Numbered from the stretch's first letter, positions 16,015 through 24,699 are shown. The stretch is 64,000 nucleotides of DNA from CAZAMB01 sp964501365 (GCA_964501365.1 CAZCST010000030.1:124001-188000); one strand, 5' to 3'. Made by a program: numbers and translations. Notes: generated from the letters alone by a model not told the origin.

Positions 16015-17442
16015 TTATTCATCCTCTTTTGGGGGATCATCAATCAGCAGCACGCCGCGATGGTCCGCGTCGTTAAGTCGAAACCCCACGTCTTGCGGGC
16101 GAGTGCGAACATGTTCTTTCCGCCATGCAACGTCGCCCCCGTCGTCGATTCCGTTTTCGTCCACCGAGTAGATCACGATGCCTTGTTCCGTTCGCGCTAC
16201 TTTCAGCGGTTTACGGTCAAATGGATCGACCGGCACCGACGGCAGGTAGGCCGGCACAAGTTGTTCGAGCGTCCCCGGCAGATGCCCCTCCGCCAGTCGA
16301 AACCGCTCAGCAGCCAACGCTGTAATCGCACAGTCCAGCTGCGTGGATATTTTTGTGTTTAGGACGACTGTTCGCGCAAGACTAGGCATGAATATCTTCA
16401 CAAACATTTGTGTTCGCGGAAGACTGGACACTTCCTGTTCCATTTTGTGCGCGGCCGCAATCAACGCCATCGAATCGTCCGCTGCGTCAATCAACATATT
16501 GAGCAACTGTGCACCACGAATCTGGTTTGAACGAACCAGGAATGTCGGCATCCGAAGAAATGGTTGGGGAAGCAAGTTACAGTCTCCCCCGACCGAGCAA
16601 ATATCAACATATTGCATCGATCCACCGATGATGGCCTCGCATGTTTCAACGAAGAAAGCCCGTTCGCCCAGCAACGCCCACATGAGCGTTCCGTATTGCT
16701 TCATCGCTCGAAATTCATTGCCCATGCGTTCCAGTGACGCAGTCTCCGCCGCTCCCACTCGAAGCATCTCCTCGGCGGTTTGAATGGCCATCGCCTGAAC
16801 GGAAATCTGCACCAGACGGCTGATCAATATCGGTTCATCGCTGAAGGCTCCCGCCAGCCGGCATTGTAGCGCGAAATCACGAAGGGCTCCGGCTTGGTCG
16901 GCGCTGATTAATCTAAGTTTGGCGTCCAAATGCACGAGCTTCGATGCCGCTCGAACATGGGAAGTATGAGGTAGCAACGTCTTGATGGGATCCGCTTGAT
17001 CATATTGGATCGCAAATCGGCCGCTGGGCATCTCGCCTATATCTTCAAGTTTTGTAAGTATGTCCTGGTGTTTCGACAGGAACTCCCGTGCCAATTCGAG
17101 GCGTCCTCGTTTGAGACCGGTGAAAAAATCGCCGGTCTCATTCGATCCGGAGCCCAGCGAATCGAGCGTAACAGCCCCGCCCCGCTGTTCCGCAAGGGCA
17201 GCCGATAGACCTTCTATGATGCGAGCGCTGTTTTGATCATCCGGAATGACCGCCCGTCGGGCTTCGATTTCCGCAAAAGTCAGCGGCTGTCCCTTCGCCC
17301 GCAGCGACGCAGCGTATGCCTCCCATTCCCGCGTCCCGGCCGCGCCCAGCGAAACAATGATGATCCAGATCGTCGCCCCCACGCCGATCATCCCCAAAAG
17401 GACTTTCGCCCAGATATTTCCGTTTCGCTTCATAACAGCCAC
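16015..17442 (-). CDS. membrane-anchored hypothetical protein, 475 aa
   Basis: I chose the GTG at 17442 because AGGAG lies seven bases upstream. The ATG at 17433, three codons later, is too far from it. The N-terminus is a single anchor (WAKVLLGMIGVGATIWIIIV) and the rest is mostly helical and soluble, probably periplasmic. The end is acidic, with IYSVDENGIDDGGDVAW, a segment also seen in planctomycete proteins that process type II pseudopilin-like substrates. I do not recognise a family. It is convergent with the RidA-like gene (105 bases apart). It lies upstream, on the other strand, of nothing obviously related. Confidence 0.6.
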   Translation of the reverse strand: MAVMKRNGNIWAKVLLGMIGVGATIWIIIVSLGAAGTREWEAYAASLRAKGQPLTFAEIEARRAVIPDDQNSARIIEGLSAALAEQRGGAVTLDSLGSGSNETGDFFTGLKRGRLELAREFLSKHQDILTKLEDIGEMPSGRFAIQYDQADPIKTLLPHTSHVRAASKLVHLDAKLRLISADQAGALRDFALQCRLAGAFSDEPILISRLVQISVQAMAIQTAEEMLRVGAAETASLERMGNEFRAMKQYGTLMWALLGERAFFVETCEAIIGGSMQYVDICSVGGDCNLLPQPFLRMPTFLVRSNQIRGAQLLNMLIDAADDSMALIAAAHKMEQEVSSLPRTQMFVKIFMPSLARTVVLNTKISTQLDCAITALAAERFRLAEGHLPGTLEQLVPAYLPSVPVDPFDRKPLKVARTEQGIVIYSVDENGIDDGGDVAWRKEHVRTRPQDVGFRLNDADHRGVLLIDDPPKEDE

Positions 17443-17626
17443 GCTCGAACTCCTCTGGATTCCCTTCCCGTTGCAGGCGAGATCAGCGCATGACGCCTCC
17501 GTCAGCAGGCCAGTCGCCCTCAACCTGTACTACGGAATTCCAGGTCCGAACTCGCAAAAGAACTGGGCCAGCCCGGCCAATGCCTGGCTGTGCGCAGCAA
17601 GTCCGAAAAGCGTTTCGCCCCGCACG

Positions 17627-18325
17627 CTATCCATCTTTGCGCGGCGAAAAATCGACCTTGGGTGCCGTCTTGGCCGCCTCCCCAATCTCGAAATATTCGG
17701 CCTTTTCAACCTTGGCCAGCGATGTGTAAATGCCCCCAAGAAGTGACCGCGCAAACGTGTTCAACTCCTTCACGCGATCGTTGTACCGCTGCCGCTCAAC
17801 GGCCAGGCGGTTCTCCGTGCCCTCGAGTGAATCCTGCAACTTCAGGAACGATTCGTTCGACTTGAGTTCCGGATAGCTCTCGCGAATCACCAGCAGACGC
17901 GACAGGGCCGACTCAATCTGATTGGCCGCCTGGGCCTTGTCCGCGACCGTCTTGGCTCCGGTATACGCCTCGCGCGACTTCGCAATCCCCAGGAAGACAT
18001 CCTTTTCCTGCTGGCCCATGCCCTTCACCGTCTCCACGAGATTCGGGATCATCTCGTAGCGCCGCTGGAGCTGATTCTCCACCTGCGCCCACGCATTCTT
18101 CACTTCCTCGTCCATGCGGACGGCCCTGTTGTACCCACTATAGGCACAGCCGCCCATGAGCAATCCGCCAACAAGAACAACCAGCAGCAAACCGCCAATG
18201 ATTTTTCCCATGCCAACCGTCCTTCCATTCGAAGTCACAAGCCGGGTCCCGCACGACGGACAAAACGTTGCCCGCCGCTCGATCGCCGCATTGCAATTGG
18301 GACAACGATTACCAGCGTCCACCAC
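17627..18325 (-). CDS. lemA: LemA-family protein with N-terminal zinc ribbon
   Basis: Residues about 8-26 are a zinc ribbon (CPNC and CPSCGTRL), followed by a transmembrane helix near residues 42-65. Then comes a helical LemA domain with YNRAVRMDEEVKNAWAQVE, RRYEMIPNLVETVKG and LNTFARSLLGGIY. LemA proteins are membrane-anchored, with the helical domain outside the cytoplasm; their role is unclear. The zinc ribbon fusion is less usual. The start is a GTG at 18325 or 18322, inside the end of the upstream TPM gene. The GGAGGAGG coding that gene's glycine-rich tail provides the ribosome site, so the two are coupled. LemA and TPM genes are often paired. Confidence 0.85.
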   Translation of the reverse strand: MVDAGNRCPNCNAAIERRATFCPSCGTRLVTSNGRTVGMGKIIGGLLLVVLVGGLLMGGCAYSGYNRAVRMDEEVKNAWAQVENQLQRRYEMIPNLVETVKGMGQQEKDVFLGIAKSREAYTGAKTVADKAQAANQIESALSRLLVIRESYPELKSNESFLKLQDSLEGTENRLAVERQRYNDRVKELNTFARSLLGGIYTSLAKVEKAEYFEIGEAAKTAPKVDFSPRKDG

Positions 18326-19100
18326 CGCCACCTCCTCCGAATCGGCCGCCGCCGCCGAACGATCCGCCAAATCCTCCGCCCCCACCGCCGAAGCCGCCAC
18401 TACTCCAGCCCCCGCGGCTGCTCCGGCCCATGTTGTTCAGCACACTCCCCCAGAAAACTGCGTCGCCCAGTCCACCGCCCCATCGTCCATAGTGCCGACG
18501 CCTCCGCCTCATCAGCAGAATAAGAATGATAATCAAAGGAAACGGAAATCCCCAAAACCCGCGTGGCACAGCCTTTCGCGGCGCAAGGCGGTATTGCGGA
18601 ATCCCCGTCAACTGTACATTCGACGCATCGGCCACTTTATTCGCTATGGCCGTGACTGCGTTGAACAGGCCGTCCGAGTACTTGCCCGCCCGAAAATTCG
18701 GCACGATGACTTCCCGATGAAGTTGTCCGCACCACGAATCCGGCAGCATCGGTTCCAGGCCGTATCCCGTTTGGACTCGAAACTCCCTTTCCTTCACGGC
18801 CACCACCACCAACGCCCCATTGTCTTTCCCTTTCCGGCCCAGCTTCCATCGCTCGGCATGTCGCTGAGCGAAGTCAAACATGTCTTCGCCATCATTCGTC
18901 GGCACGGTAAGCACTTTCACCTGCGCGGTCGTCTTCTGTTCCAATTCGCGCAGCCAGCCCTCCATCTGCTGCTCGACTCCAGCATCAATAATGCCCGCCT
19001 TGTCTACCACAAACGTGCCCGGATCAGGCACGCTCACCTCGGCCCGCACTAAGTGCGCACCGTGAACGACGGCAAGAATGCCGGCCGATAAAACGAACAT
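18309..19100 (-). CDS. TPM-domain (YgcG-like) membrane protein
   Basis: The 263-aa protein has a signal peptide (MFVLSAGILAVVHGAHLVRA) and a TPM domain at about residues 25-150. Typical motifs are TFVVDKAGIIDAG, ALVVVAVKEREFRVQTGYGLE and PNFRAGKYSDGLFNAV. One membrane helix follows (FPFPLIIILILLM), then a basic stretch and a glycine-rich tail ending GGGGRW. I chose the ATG at 19100 for the signal peptide; the frame extends to 19160. The tail overlaps the downstream lemA start by 17 bases. An octamer array lies between this gene and the preceding one. Confidence 0.82.
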   Translation of the reverse strand: MFVLSAGILAVVHGAHLVRAEVSVPDPGTFVVDKAGIIDAGVEQQMEGWLRELEQKTTAQVKVLTVPTNDGEDMFDFAQRHAERWKLGRKGKDNGALVVVAVKEREFRVQTGYGLEPMLPDSWCGQLHREVIVPNFRAGKYSDGLFNAVTAIANKVADASNVQLTGIPQYRLAPRKAVPRGFWGFPFPLIIILILLMRRRRRHYGRWGGGLGDAVFWGSVLNNMGRSSRGGWSSGGFGGGGGGFGGSFGGGGRFGGGGGGGRW

Positions 19101-19128
19101 GGACTGTTGACGAACGATCACCTGCAAT

Positions 19129-19168
19129 ATCACCAAATCACTACGTCGCCACATCACCAAATTGCCCT
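19129..19168 (-). repeat. octamer array reaching a stop codon
   Basis: On the plus strand the units are ATCACCAA, ATCACTAC, GTCGCCAC, ATCACCAA and ATTGCCCT. The last unit overlaps the TAG stop at 19167-19169 of the upstream minus-strand gene. The array fills most of the gap to the TPM gene and overlaps the 5' end of the longer TPM frame, another reason to prefer the 19100 start. Confidence 0.65.
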
Positions 19169-19883
19169 ACATCGCATTGGCCTTGCCCATCAGAATTTCC
19201 ACGTCGGCGTAAAGCTGATCGAATTCTTTCCAATCGTGTCGCGCCGAATGATCCATCGCCGCACGTATCCCCTCAAACTTCACTCCAAGCAATTTCTCTA
19301 TTTCTTGCAATACGGCCCCCGCAGCCAGATGTTCGCGCCGCCCCCTCAGCCAGAGCACTCCGCGAAGCACTCGCATCAGGTTGTCTGACGCAACACTCTC
19401 GATGTGTGCGACGGCCCTTTCCTTGCCGGTAACCGCCAGCAGCGCCTGCCGCAAACCCATGAAAATCTGCTTCACCTCGCGCTCGCACTGCAACCGCACG
19501 TCTCCTGGCTCCAGCACAAGTCCGGCAAAAAGATCAGTCCCCACGACGGCCACTCCCTGCTGCTGAATCTCCAGCCATTCCAGCGGAAATGTGTCAAGCG
19601 ACTCCTGAACGTAGGGCAGCGTCACGACCAGGGGTGCGCACATGTGCCCGCGCCCCAGGCGCAGGCCCTGCTCCGCGAGACGACGCAGCATCGGCAGCTC
19701 GACCTTCTGAACCACGGCCACGCTTCGCACCGCATGGCGCCGCCGATCAAACCCGCCGGTCACCGCTTCGCCATACAGAATCACCGACACCAGCGACGAC
19801 CCAAGCGTCTCCTGGATGATTTGAACATTCTCCTGAATCGCCCCCCGCAACGCCTCATCCACCCGATCCCATCCGCTATTCAT
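19167..19883 (-). CDS. nucleotidyltransferase-like hypothetical protein
   Basis: The 238-aa soluble protein has SLVSVILYGEAVTGGFDRRR near residue 30. This recalls the GS-x9-D-x-D start of small nucleotidyltransferases, but the acidic pair is missing, so it may be inactive or another fold. The C-terminal half is helical. I chose the ATG at 19883 because AAGG lies just upstream; the frame is open to 19919. It stands upstream of the TPM and LemA genes on the same strand, separated from them by an octamer array. Function unknown. Confidence 0.55.
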   Translation of the reverse strand: MNSGWDRVDEALRGAIQENVQIIQETLGSSLVSVILYGEAVTGGFDRRRHAVRSVAVVQKVELPMLRRLAEQGLRLGRGHMCAPLVVTLPYVQESLDTFPLEWLEIQQQGVAVVGTDLFAGLVLEPGDVRLQCEREVKQIFMGLRQALLAVTGKERAVAHIESVASDNLMRVLRGVLWLRGRREHLAAGAVLQEIEKLLGVKFEGIRAAMDHSARHDWKEFDQLYADVEILMGKANAM

Positions 19884-19976
19884 TGGACCCTTCAACCTTG
19901 CGCCTTCTTCGTGTTCCAATTCGTGCCTCCCTGACGGCTATTTTGCATTTGCAACAATTCGCCGTCTCATGCTCAC

Positions 19977-20133
19977 CATGTTTCGGCGTTTCCGCGTTTC
20001 AGCGTTTCCATCGTTGCCTTTTTTGCCTTTTTGCGTTGTTGCCTCGTTGCCTCGTCGCCATCTCCTCCGTGCCTTTGCGCCTTCGTTGGGACTTCTCCTT
20101 TTTCCGCTTTCTGCTTTCTGCTTTCTGCTTTCC
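19977..20133. repeat. low-complexity tract of 7- and 8-base units
   Basis: Plus-strand octamers of the form NGCGTTTC (19977-20008) are followed by units like CCTCGTTG and CCTTTTTG. Then come four heptamers GCTTTCT/GCTTTCC (20106-20133). The tract lies between the 3' end of tRNA-Leu (20150, minus strand) and the start of the next minus-strand gene. No gene is visible in 19884-20149. Confidence 0.6.
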
Positions 20134-20149
20134 CTTTTTGCGTCTCCAC

Positions 20150-20234
20150 TGGGCGAGGCGGGACTCGAACCCGCACCCAGCTTTCGCCAGAGGGGCTTTT
20201 AAGGCCCCAGCGTCTGCCATTCCGCCACTCGCCC
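20150..20234 (-). tRNA. tRNA-Leu (anticodon TAA)
   Basis: The minus strand folds as a class II tRNA: acceptor GGGCGAG pairs with CTCGCCC (plus-strand order), the T loop contains GGTTCGAGTCC, and there is a long variable arm. The anticodon stem GGGGC/GCCCC encloses the loop CTTAAAA, giving anticodon TAA. The 3' CCA is not encoded. Confidence 0.95.
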
Positions 20235-20589
20235 GCGCCCGTAGTTTATAGTCGCATCGATTTCTCACCACCGCGAACCGCGAACGACCGGCGTAGGGTG
20301 GGCCGTGCCCACCAATCAGTACCGCGACCGTGAGGGAGCGGTGTTGGTATCCAACTAACTCAGAGCGCAGGGTGTATCCGGATGTACCAATTCGCATCTG
20401 ACCCCGCAGGGGTCACCGAAAGTAGCCGGGTGTAAGCGCAGCGACACCCCCGGTCACCGCACGCCCAATAACCCGACCCTGAAGGGGTCGCATCTTGCAC
20501 GAACGCCCTCAGACAGTCTCACGCCTTGATTCGCGCAATATGCGGTTCTCAAATCGCATCCGATTCTGCTACAATAGGGAAGGGCTACC
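20235..20589. other. intergenic region with palindromic repeats
   Basis: No gene is visible. It contains a 67-base element (20293-20359) with the hairpin core GGTGGGCCGTGCCCACC. Two copies of a short palindrome of the form GACCCYGMAGGGGTC lie at 20400-20414 and 20475-20489, with a further inverted segment between them. TACAAT at 20570-20575 could be a -10 box for the next gene, but no good -35 box stands with it. Confidence 0.6.
20293..20359 (+). repeat. 67-base repeat with GGTGGGCCGTGCCCACC hairpin, copy A
   Basis: It begins GTAGGGTGGGCCGTGCCC and runs to about CCAACTAAC. A second copy, about 90 percent identical by eye, lies inside the next gene at 21379-21445. The hairpin core alone recurs at 37253-37269. 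Confidence 0.75.
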
Positions 20590-21780
20590 GTGTTTCGATC
20601 GACCATCATCCTTGCCATCGCAACGTCGATAATCTGCTCGCACCATTCTTTCGGCGACGACCTCCTATACCACTACGAAGCCGACGTGCTACCCTATGAC
20701 CCGACAGCTGGTTGGGTAGTGGCTCGGGATTGCCTTCCTTTCTGCAATGAGATTGTTTCTAACGGACGTTTTGTACTAAGTTGGGGTCTCACGTCGGAAA
20801 TTGCACGTTATAACCTGATCATTGCGCAATCGCCCATTCATCCGCCCGACACACTTTGGGTGGAATGGAGTTACCGTTCAAATCATCCTATAGGTCAATT
20901 CTTTGACTACTGCGACGGGAGCTTCTCGGTCAAGTATCGCAATATTTACGATTATGTTTACGCGTTTGGAAATTATGCTCAATCGTCCGGTGGTAATGCT
21001 TGGGTTTCAAACCTATCCTTTGATGATTTCCACACTTTCAGATTCGAAAGTCTCAACGGGGTGAATTACGCATTGAGTGTCGATGGCTTCGTTTTTCTCC
21101 GAGACGTTGATACTAGTGGGAGCGGGTACAACGCTATTCAATTCGGTGGTGAAGGAAGATGCCCCGGCGATGCGATCCAGGAAGTTACCAACGAATGGGA
21201 CTTCATCCGGTACGGCACGATCGCGTCCGGCGAACAGATCGTCTCCTCGAATCCTCCTGCCGGTTTCGTCGACGCCCGCCTCCATCCCGCGCTCGACCGT
21301 TTCACCATCAAGTACGACTCGCCCAACTATGTCTACCTAAACGAAATCACTGTCGAGGTCATCCCCAATCAGACCGCAGTAGGGCGGGCCGTGCCCACCA
21401 ATCAGTATCGCGACCACGAGGGAGCGGTGTTGAAATCCGACCAACGCCAATATCGCAACACCCCAATCGACAATCCCGTCGTCGTCGCCACCCGCCGCCT
21501 CGACAACGGCCCGCCCGACGTCGTCGAAATCGTCCTCGACCGCCCCATCCCCTACAACGCTGCCACCCGCTTCACCTTCGACGATGGCACACTCTCGCAA
21601 TCACTCGAATTTACCTACGCTCCCGGCGACACCGATGGCGACGGCCAAGCTTCCCTCTCCGACCTTGCCGCCTTCCAAAACTGCTTCGGCTCCGCTCCCC
21701 TAACCGGCCTCTGCCCCGTCCTCGACTCTGACAACGACAGCGAAATCGACCTTTCCGATTTCGCTTCCTTTCCCTGGTAG
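20590..21780 (+). CDS. secreted protein with C-terminal dockerin-like domain
   Basis: The start is GTG at 20590 after GGAAGGG. A signal peptide is followed by a beta-rich domain of about 200 residues (LSFDDFHTFRFESLNG, LSVDGFVFLRDVD) that resembles concanavalin-like lectin domains; this is tentative. A second region at about 225-345 is Ig-like. The end is a dockerin-like pair, DTDGDGQASLSDLAAF and DSDNDSEIDLSDFASF. It stops two residues later, shorter than the other dockerins here. Residues about 263-285 (AVGRAVPTNQYRDHEGAVLK) are encoded by a copy of the intergenic 67-base repeat, inserted in frame. Function unknown. Confidence 0.75.
   Translation: MFRSTIILAIATSIICSHHSFGDDLLYHYEADVLPYDPTAGWVVARDCLPFCNEIVSNGRFVLSWGLTSEIARYNLIIAQSPIHPPDTLWVEWSYRSNHPIGQFFDYCDGSFSVKYRNIYDYVYAFGNYAQSSGGNAWVSNLSFDDFHTFRFESLNGVNYALSVDGFVFLRDVDTSGSGYNAIQFGGEGRCPGDAIQEVTNEWDFIRYGTIASGEQIVSSNPPAGFVDARLHPALDRFTIKYDSPNYVYLNEITVEVIPNQTAVGRAVPTNQYRDHEGAVLKSDQRQYRNTPIDNPVVVATRRLDNGPPDVVEIVLDRPIPYNAATRFTFDDGTLSQSLEFTYAPGDTDGDGQASLSDLAAFQNCFGSAPLTGLCPVLDSDNDSEIDLSDFASFPW
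21379..21445 (+). repeat. 67-base repeat, copy B, in frame within a coding sequence
   Basis: It is nearly identical to 20293-20359, about 1.1 kb upstream, differing at about six positions. It is read through in the dockerin protein without breaking the frame. Confidence 0.75.
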
Positions 21781-21787
21781 TCTCCCT

Positions 21788-21856
21788 CCCTTGACCCCTT
21801 GAACTCTTGAACTCCTGAATCGCTCGAAACCTATGCCCTATGCCGTATACCCTGAT
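21788..21856 (+). repeat. compound octamer then heptamer array after a stop codon
   Basis: Eight bases after the TAG at 21778-21780 come octamers CCCTTGAC, CCCTTGAA, CTCTTGAA and CTCCTGAA (21788-21819). Heptamers ACCTATG, CCCTATG, CCGTATA and CCCTGAT follow at 21829-21856. The same two-part layout occurs at 37286-37367. Nothing else is visible up to 22073. Confidence 0.75.
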
Positions 21857-22073
21857 CCAAAATCCCTACGAATCCCGCGCGCAGCAAATGTTCTCTTCCA
21901 TGATGCACAACCGTGCGGCAGGCAATTCCAAGCGGGTAACCCGGCACCCAGATTCCAGAGCTCAATCCCCAGCCTCTGAACCCGCGCAAATGCCAAACTA
22001 CGGAACAAAGCCGATTGAAAGACTCACTTCAACCCTGATGTAGCGAAAACCCTACTCTTCCGATAATACGATC

Positions 22074-23114
22074 ATGGCTGACCACGCGAATCCGGCCTCT
22101 ACGGCAATTCTGGACCGTTCCACGCCCAGATTGCCCCAACAACCCGGCGGCAACTCTGCCGTCCCACGCTGCATAGTGGTCATGTACCACTATGTCCACG
22201 ATCAGTTTCCTGCGTATGACAGCATCCCGCACCAAACCAAGGGTGTGCACGCGCTTTCCGTAAGCCAGTTCGAGCAGCAGCTCGACTTTCTGACCTCCCG
22301 GCTCGAACCCATCGACTGGGCGACACTCTCCTTGGGCCTCCGCAACAGGAGCCCGCTTCCTGACCAGTCGTTCCTGCTGACCTTTGACGACGGCCTCCGT
22401 GAACACGCCGAGATCGTGCTCCCCATCCTGGAGCGTCGTGGCCTGAAGGGGATCTTTTTCGTGCCCGGCTGCGTGCTTTCCACTCCGAGAATGCTGACCG
22501 CTCACGCCGTCCATCTGCTTCTCGAAGCGATTGGCGTGGGCAGGCTGGCCGATGAAATCGGCAACGAACTCTCCGGAATGGCAACGTACATCTCACTCAA
22601 TGACGACGAAGCTGCGCAGGCGCTCAAGGTCTATCACTATGAAACTCCGAAACTGGCGCTGCTCAAATTCCTGATCAATATGAAGCTCCCCTTGGCCACA
22701 CGCGCCTCGGTGATTCGCCGCCTGTTCGAGCGACACGTCGGCTCGCACGAGGAATGGGCCGCGCGCTGGTACCTGACGACAAATCAGGTCCGCGAAATTC
22801 ACGCCCTCGGACACACCATCGGCGGCCACAGCTTCGCCCACGAACCCTACGGTCGGCTCGATGAGGCCGCCCTAAGCCGCGACGTGAACCGCAGCGCCAC
22901 GGCCCTCCGCGACATTCTCGGTCCCGGCGAACGGCCCTTCGCCTACCCCTTCGGCAGCACGCATCCAGACGCCGCAAAATTCCTTGGCGCAGCCGGTTTC
23001 GGCCGGGCCTTTGGCACCGCATCCGAATGGCTCGTTCGAGAGTCCCCTGCAACAAACCTGCCTCGGGTGGACGCCATTCACGTAGAGACAAAATTGCAGG
23101 AGGCAAAGGCATGA
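22074..23114 (+). CDS. polysaccharide deacetylase (NodB-type)
   Basis: Carbohydrate esterase family 4 enzymes remove N- or O-acetyl groups from chitin, peptidoglycan or exopolysaccharide. Visible motifs are FLLTFDDGLREHAEIVLP (catalytic Asp and metal Asp), GHTIGGHSFAHEPYGRL (metal histidines) and PFAYPFGSTHPDAAKFLG. There is no signal peptide, and the N-terminus is MADHANPASTAI, so it may be cytoplasmic and act on a lipid-linked sugar. The stop overlaps the next start as ATGA at 23111-23114, coupling it to a methyltransferase. The pair is probably part of a glycan or glycolipid pathway; no glycosyltransferase is nearby. Confidence 0.87.
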   Translation: MADHANPASTAILDRSTPRLPQQPGGNSAVPRCIVVMYHYVHDQFPAYDSIPHQTKGVHALSVSQFEQQLDFLTSRLEPIDWATLSLGLRNRSPLPDQSFLLTFDDGLREHAEIVLPILERRGLKGIFFVPGCVLSTPRMLTAHAVHLLLEAIGVGRLADEIGNELSGMATYISLNDDEAAQALKVYHYETPKLALLKFLINMKLPLATRASVIRRLFERHVGSHEEWAARWYLTTNQVREIHALGHTIGGHSFAHEPYGRLDEAALSRDVNRSATALRDILGPGERPFAYPFGSTHPDAAKFLGAAGFGRAFGTASEWLVRESPATNLPRVDAIHVETKLQEAKA

Positions 23115-24205
23115 CAAGACTTCGTTCAACACCCCCGTCTCCCTCGAAGGTAGAAAGCTGCGCTGACGGCCGATCCCCCTCTCTCCTTAAGAGAGAAGAC
23201 CGCACTGACGGCCAATCCCCCTCTCCCTCTAAGGGAGAGGGTCGGGGTGAGGGTAAGATCTTGGGTACGCCTTACTGCTCCCGCATGGAGTTGCTGCGCC
23301 GTTTCGTCGAGATGTACTGGCTTCGCCCGGAAAACGCCTTGTGGATGACGCTGCGCAGCCTCGCCCTTCGCGACGTCGAACTCTCTCATCCATCGATCGA
23401 TCTGGGATGCGGCGACGGCGTATTCAGTTTCCTGCACATGGGTGGTGCGTTCGATCCGGCCTTCGACGTCTTCACCAGCGTCGATCACCTCGACAAGGTG
23501 CGGACCAGCCACGCCGATATGTTCGACTCTGCAGATACAAGCTATCAGCCTCGCATTCACAAACAGCCCACCGATCGATTTGACGTGGGCGCTGACTTCA
23601 AGGCCTCAATGCTTGCCAAGGCCGGGGCACTGAATTTCTACACCAGGCTCTCCGAACAAGACAACAACAAGCCGCTTCGATTCGAGTCCGGCTCATTTAC
23701 AACCGTGTATTGCAATGCCGCCTATTGGGTGAAGAACATCGACGGCTTCCTTGCCGAACTCGCCCGCATCGCCAATCCAAACGGCCGCATCGTTCTTCAG
23801 GTCAAGCTCGACTCCATGAAGCGTTACACCCTTTCCAAATTTGAGGCCGCACTCGGCGCAAAATTCCTGGACCTTATCGACCGCGGGCGGATGGACTGCT
23901 GGCCGAGCCTCACTGACCGCAAATCGTGGGAATCGCGTTTCGCACGCGCCGGCCTCTCGATTTCCTCGGCCACTCCTTTTGTCACTCGCACCCATTCACA
24001 CATGTGGGACATCGGCCTCCGCCCCATCGCGCCCCAACTGGTCCGCATGGCCAACGCCCTGACGCCGCAAACCCGCACTGAGATCAAGCGCGACTGGGTG
24101 GACCTGTTTTGCGACTTGCTGACCCCCTTCTGCGATCCCGCCCTTGATTTATTCCCCGGAACCGATGAACTTGCCGAAATTCAGTACGTGTTGGAGAAGC
24201 GTTGA
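23111..24205 (+). CDS. SAM-dependent methyltransferase with repeat-encoded N-terminus
   Basis: The SAM-binding motif SIDLGCGDGVFSF and the later YWVKNIDGFLAEL and ANPNGRIVLQVKLD mark a class I methyltransferase; the substrate is unknown. The start at 23111 overlaps the previous stop. Codons 8-49 are three in-frame copies of a 42-base repeat, giving 14-residue units such as SPSLLKREDRTDGQ and SPSPSKGEGRGEGK. The family-like sequence begins near TPYCSRMELLRRFVEMYW (ATG at 23285). Either the repeat is a translated N-terminal insertion or the protein starts later. The context suggests modification of a sugar or lipid with the coupled deacetylase. Confidence 0.8.
   Translation: MTRLRSTPPSPSKVESCADGRSPSLLKREDRTDGQSPSPSKGEGRGEGKILGTPYCSRMELLRRFVEMYWLRPENALWMTLRSLALRDVELSHPSIDLGCGDGVFSFLHMGGAFDPAFDVFTSVDHLDKVRTSHADMFDSADTSYQPRIHKQPTDRFDVGADFKASMLAKAGALNFYTRLSEQDNNKPLRFESGSFTTVYCNAAYWVKNIDGFLAELARIANPNGRIVLQVKLDSMKRYTLSKFEAALGAKFLDLIDRGRMDCWPSLTDRKSWESRFARAGLSISSATPFVTRTHSHMWDIGLRPIAPQLVRMANALTPQTRTEIKRDWVDLFCDLLTPFCDPALDLFPGTDELAEIQYVLEKR
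23132..23257 (+). repeat. three tandem 42-base repeats with palindromic core
   Basis: The copies lie at 23132-23173, 23174-23215 and 23216-23257. The last has a ten-base stem, CCCTCTCCCT/AGGGAGAGGG, around a three-base loop. The first two are diverged versions. The unit length is a multiple of three and the frame stays open through all copies. Confidence 0.8.
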
Positions 24206-24269
24206 CGCCCCGGCAATGGGCGGATTTCCCAATCGCAAATTTGAAATTTCAAATTCAGGAAATTAAGGC

Positions 24270-24698
24270 GTGTCCGAAATCCACGAAGCCAATTCCGACG
24301 CCGACATTGCTCGATGTTTCCCCGTCATGCACGAACTCCGCCCCCATATCAGCGAAAGCGAATTCCTCCCCCGAATTCGCCGCCAGATGCAGGCCGGCTA
24401 CCGCCTTGCCTTCGCGGAGAGCAATGGACAGGTCATGGCCGTCGCAGGATTTCGATTCTTCGAAATGCTCGCCTGGGGCAAGGCCCTGTACGTCGATGAT
24501 CTGATCAGTACGGAAAAATCACGCGGCCACGGCTTCGCCAGCCAGCTCATCGACTGGCTCATCGCCCTCGCCCGCGATTCCGGCTGCGACCAGTTTCACC
24601 TCGACAGCGGCGTCCACCGCTTCGTCGCCCACCGCTTCTATCTTCACAAGGGAATGGACATCACGTCGCACCACTTCGCGATGAAATTGCGGGGCTGA
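24270..24698 (+). CDS. GNAT-family N-acetyltransferase
   Basis: The 142-aa protein has the acetyl-CoA loop as SRGHGFASQLIDWL, preceded by YVDDLISTEKS and followed by FHLDSGVHRFVAHRFYLHKG, all typical of GNAT enzymes. The acceptor is unknown. The start is GTG at 24270, with AGGAAAT about eight bases upstream. The gap before it holds a short AT-rich run of units such as GAAATTTC. The stop is one base from the convergent purF end, so the two genes have no intergenic terminator. Confidence 0.85.
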   Translation: MSEIHEANSDADIARCFPVMHELRPHISESEFLPRIRRQMQAGYRLAFAESNGQVMAVAGFRFFEMLAWGKALYVDDLISTEKSRGHGFASQLIDWLIALARDSGCDQFHLDSGVHRFVAHRFYLHKGMDITSHHFAMKLRG

Positions 24699-24699
24699 A

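Noticed and set aside
21840..22043. 67-aa open frame between the dockerin and deacetylase genes
   Set aside because: It starts in a repeat array, has no domain or ribosome site, and reads as chance coding.
23027..23110. Upstream extension of the methyltransferase frame
   Set aside because: It overlaps the deacetylase coding region; the ATGA overlap at 23111 is a better start.
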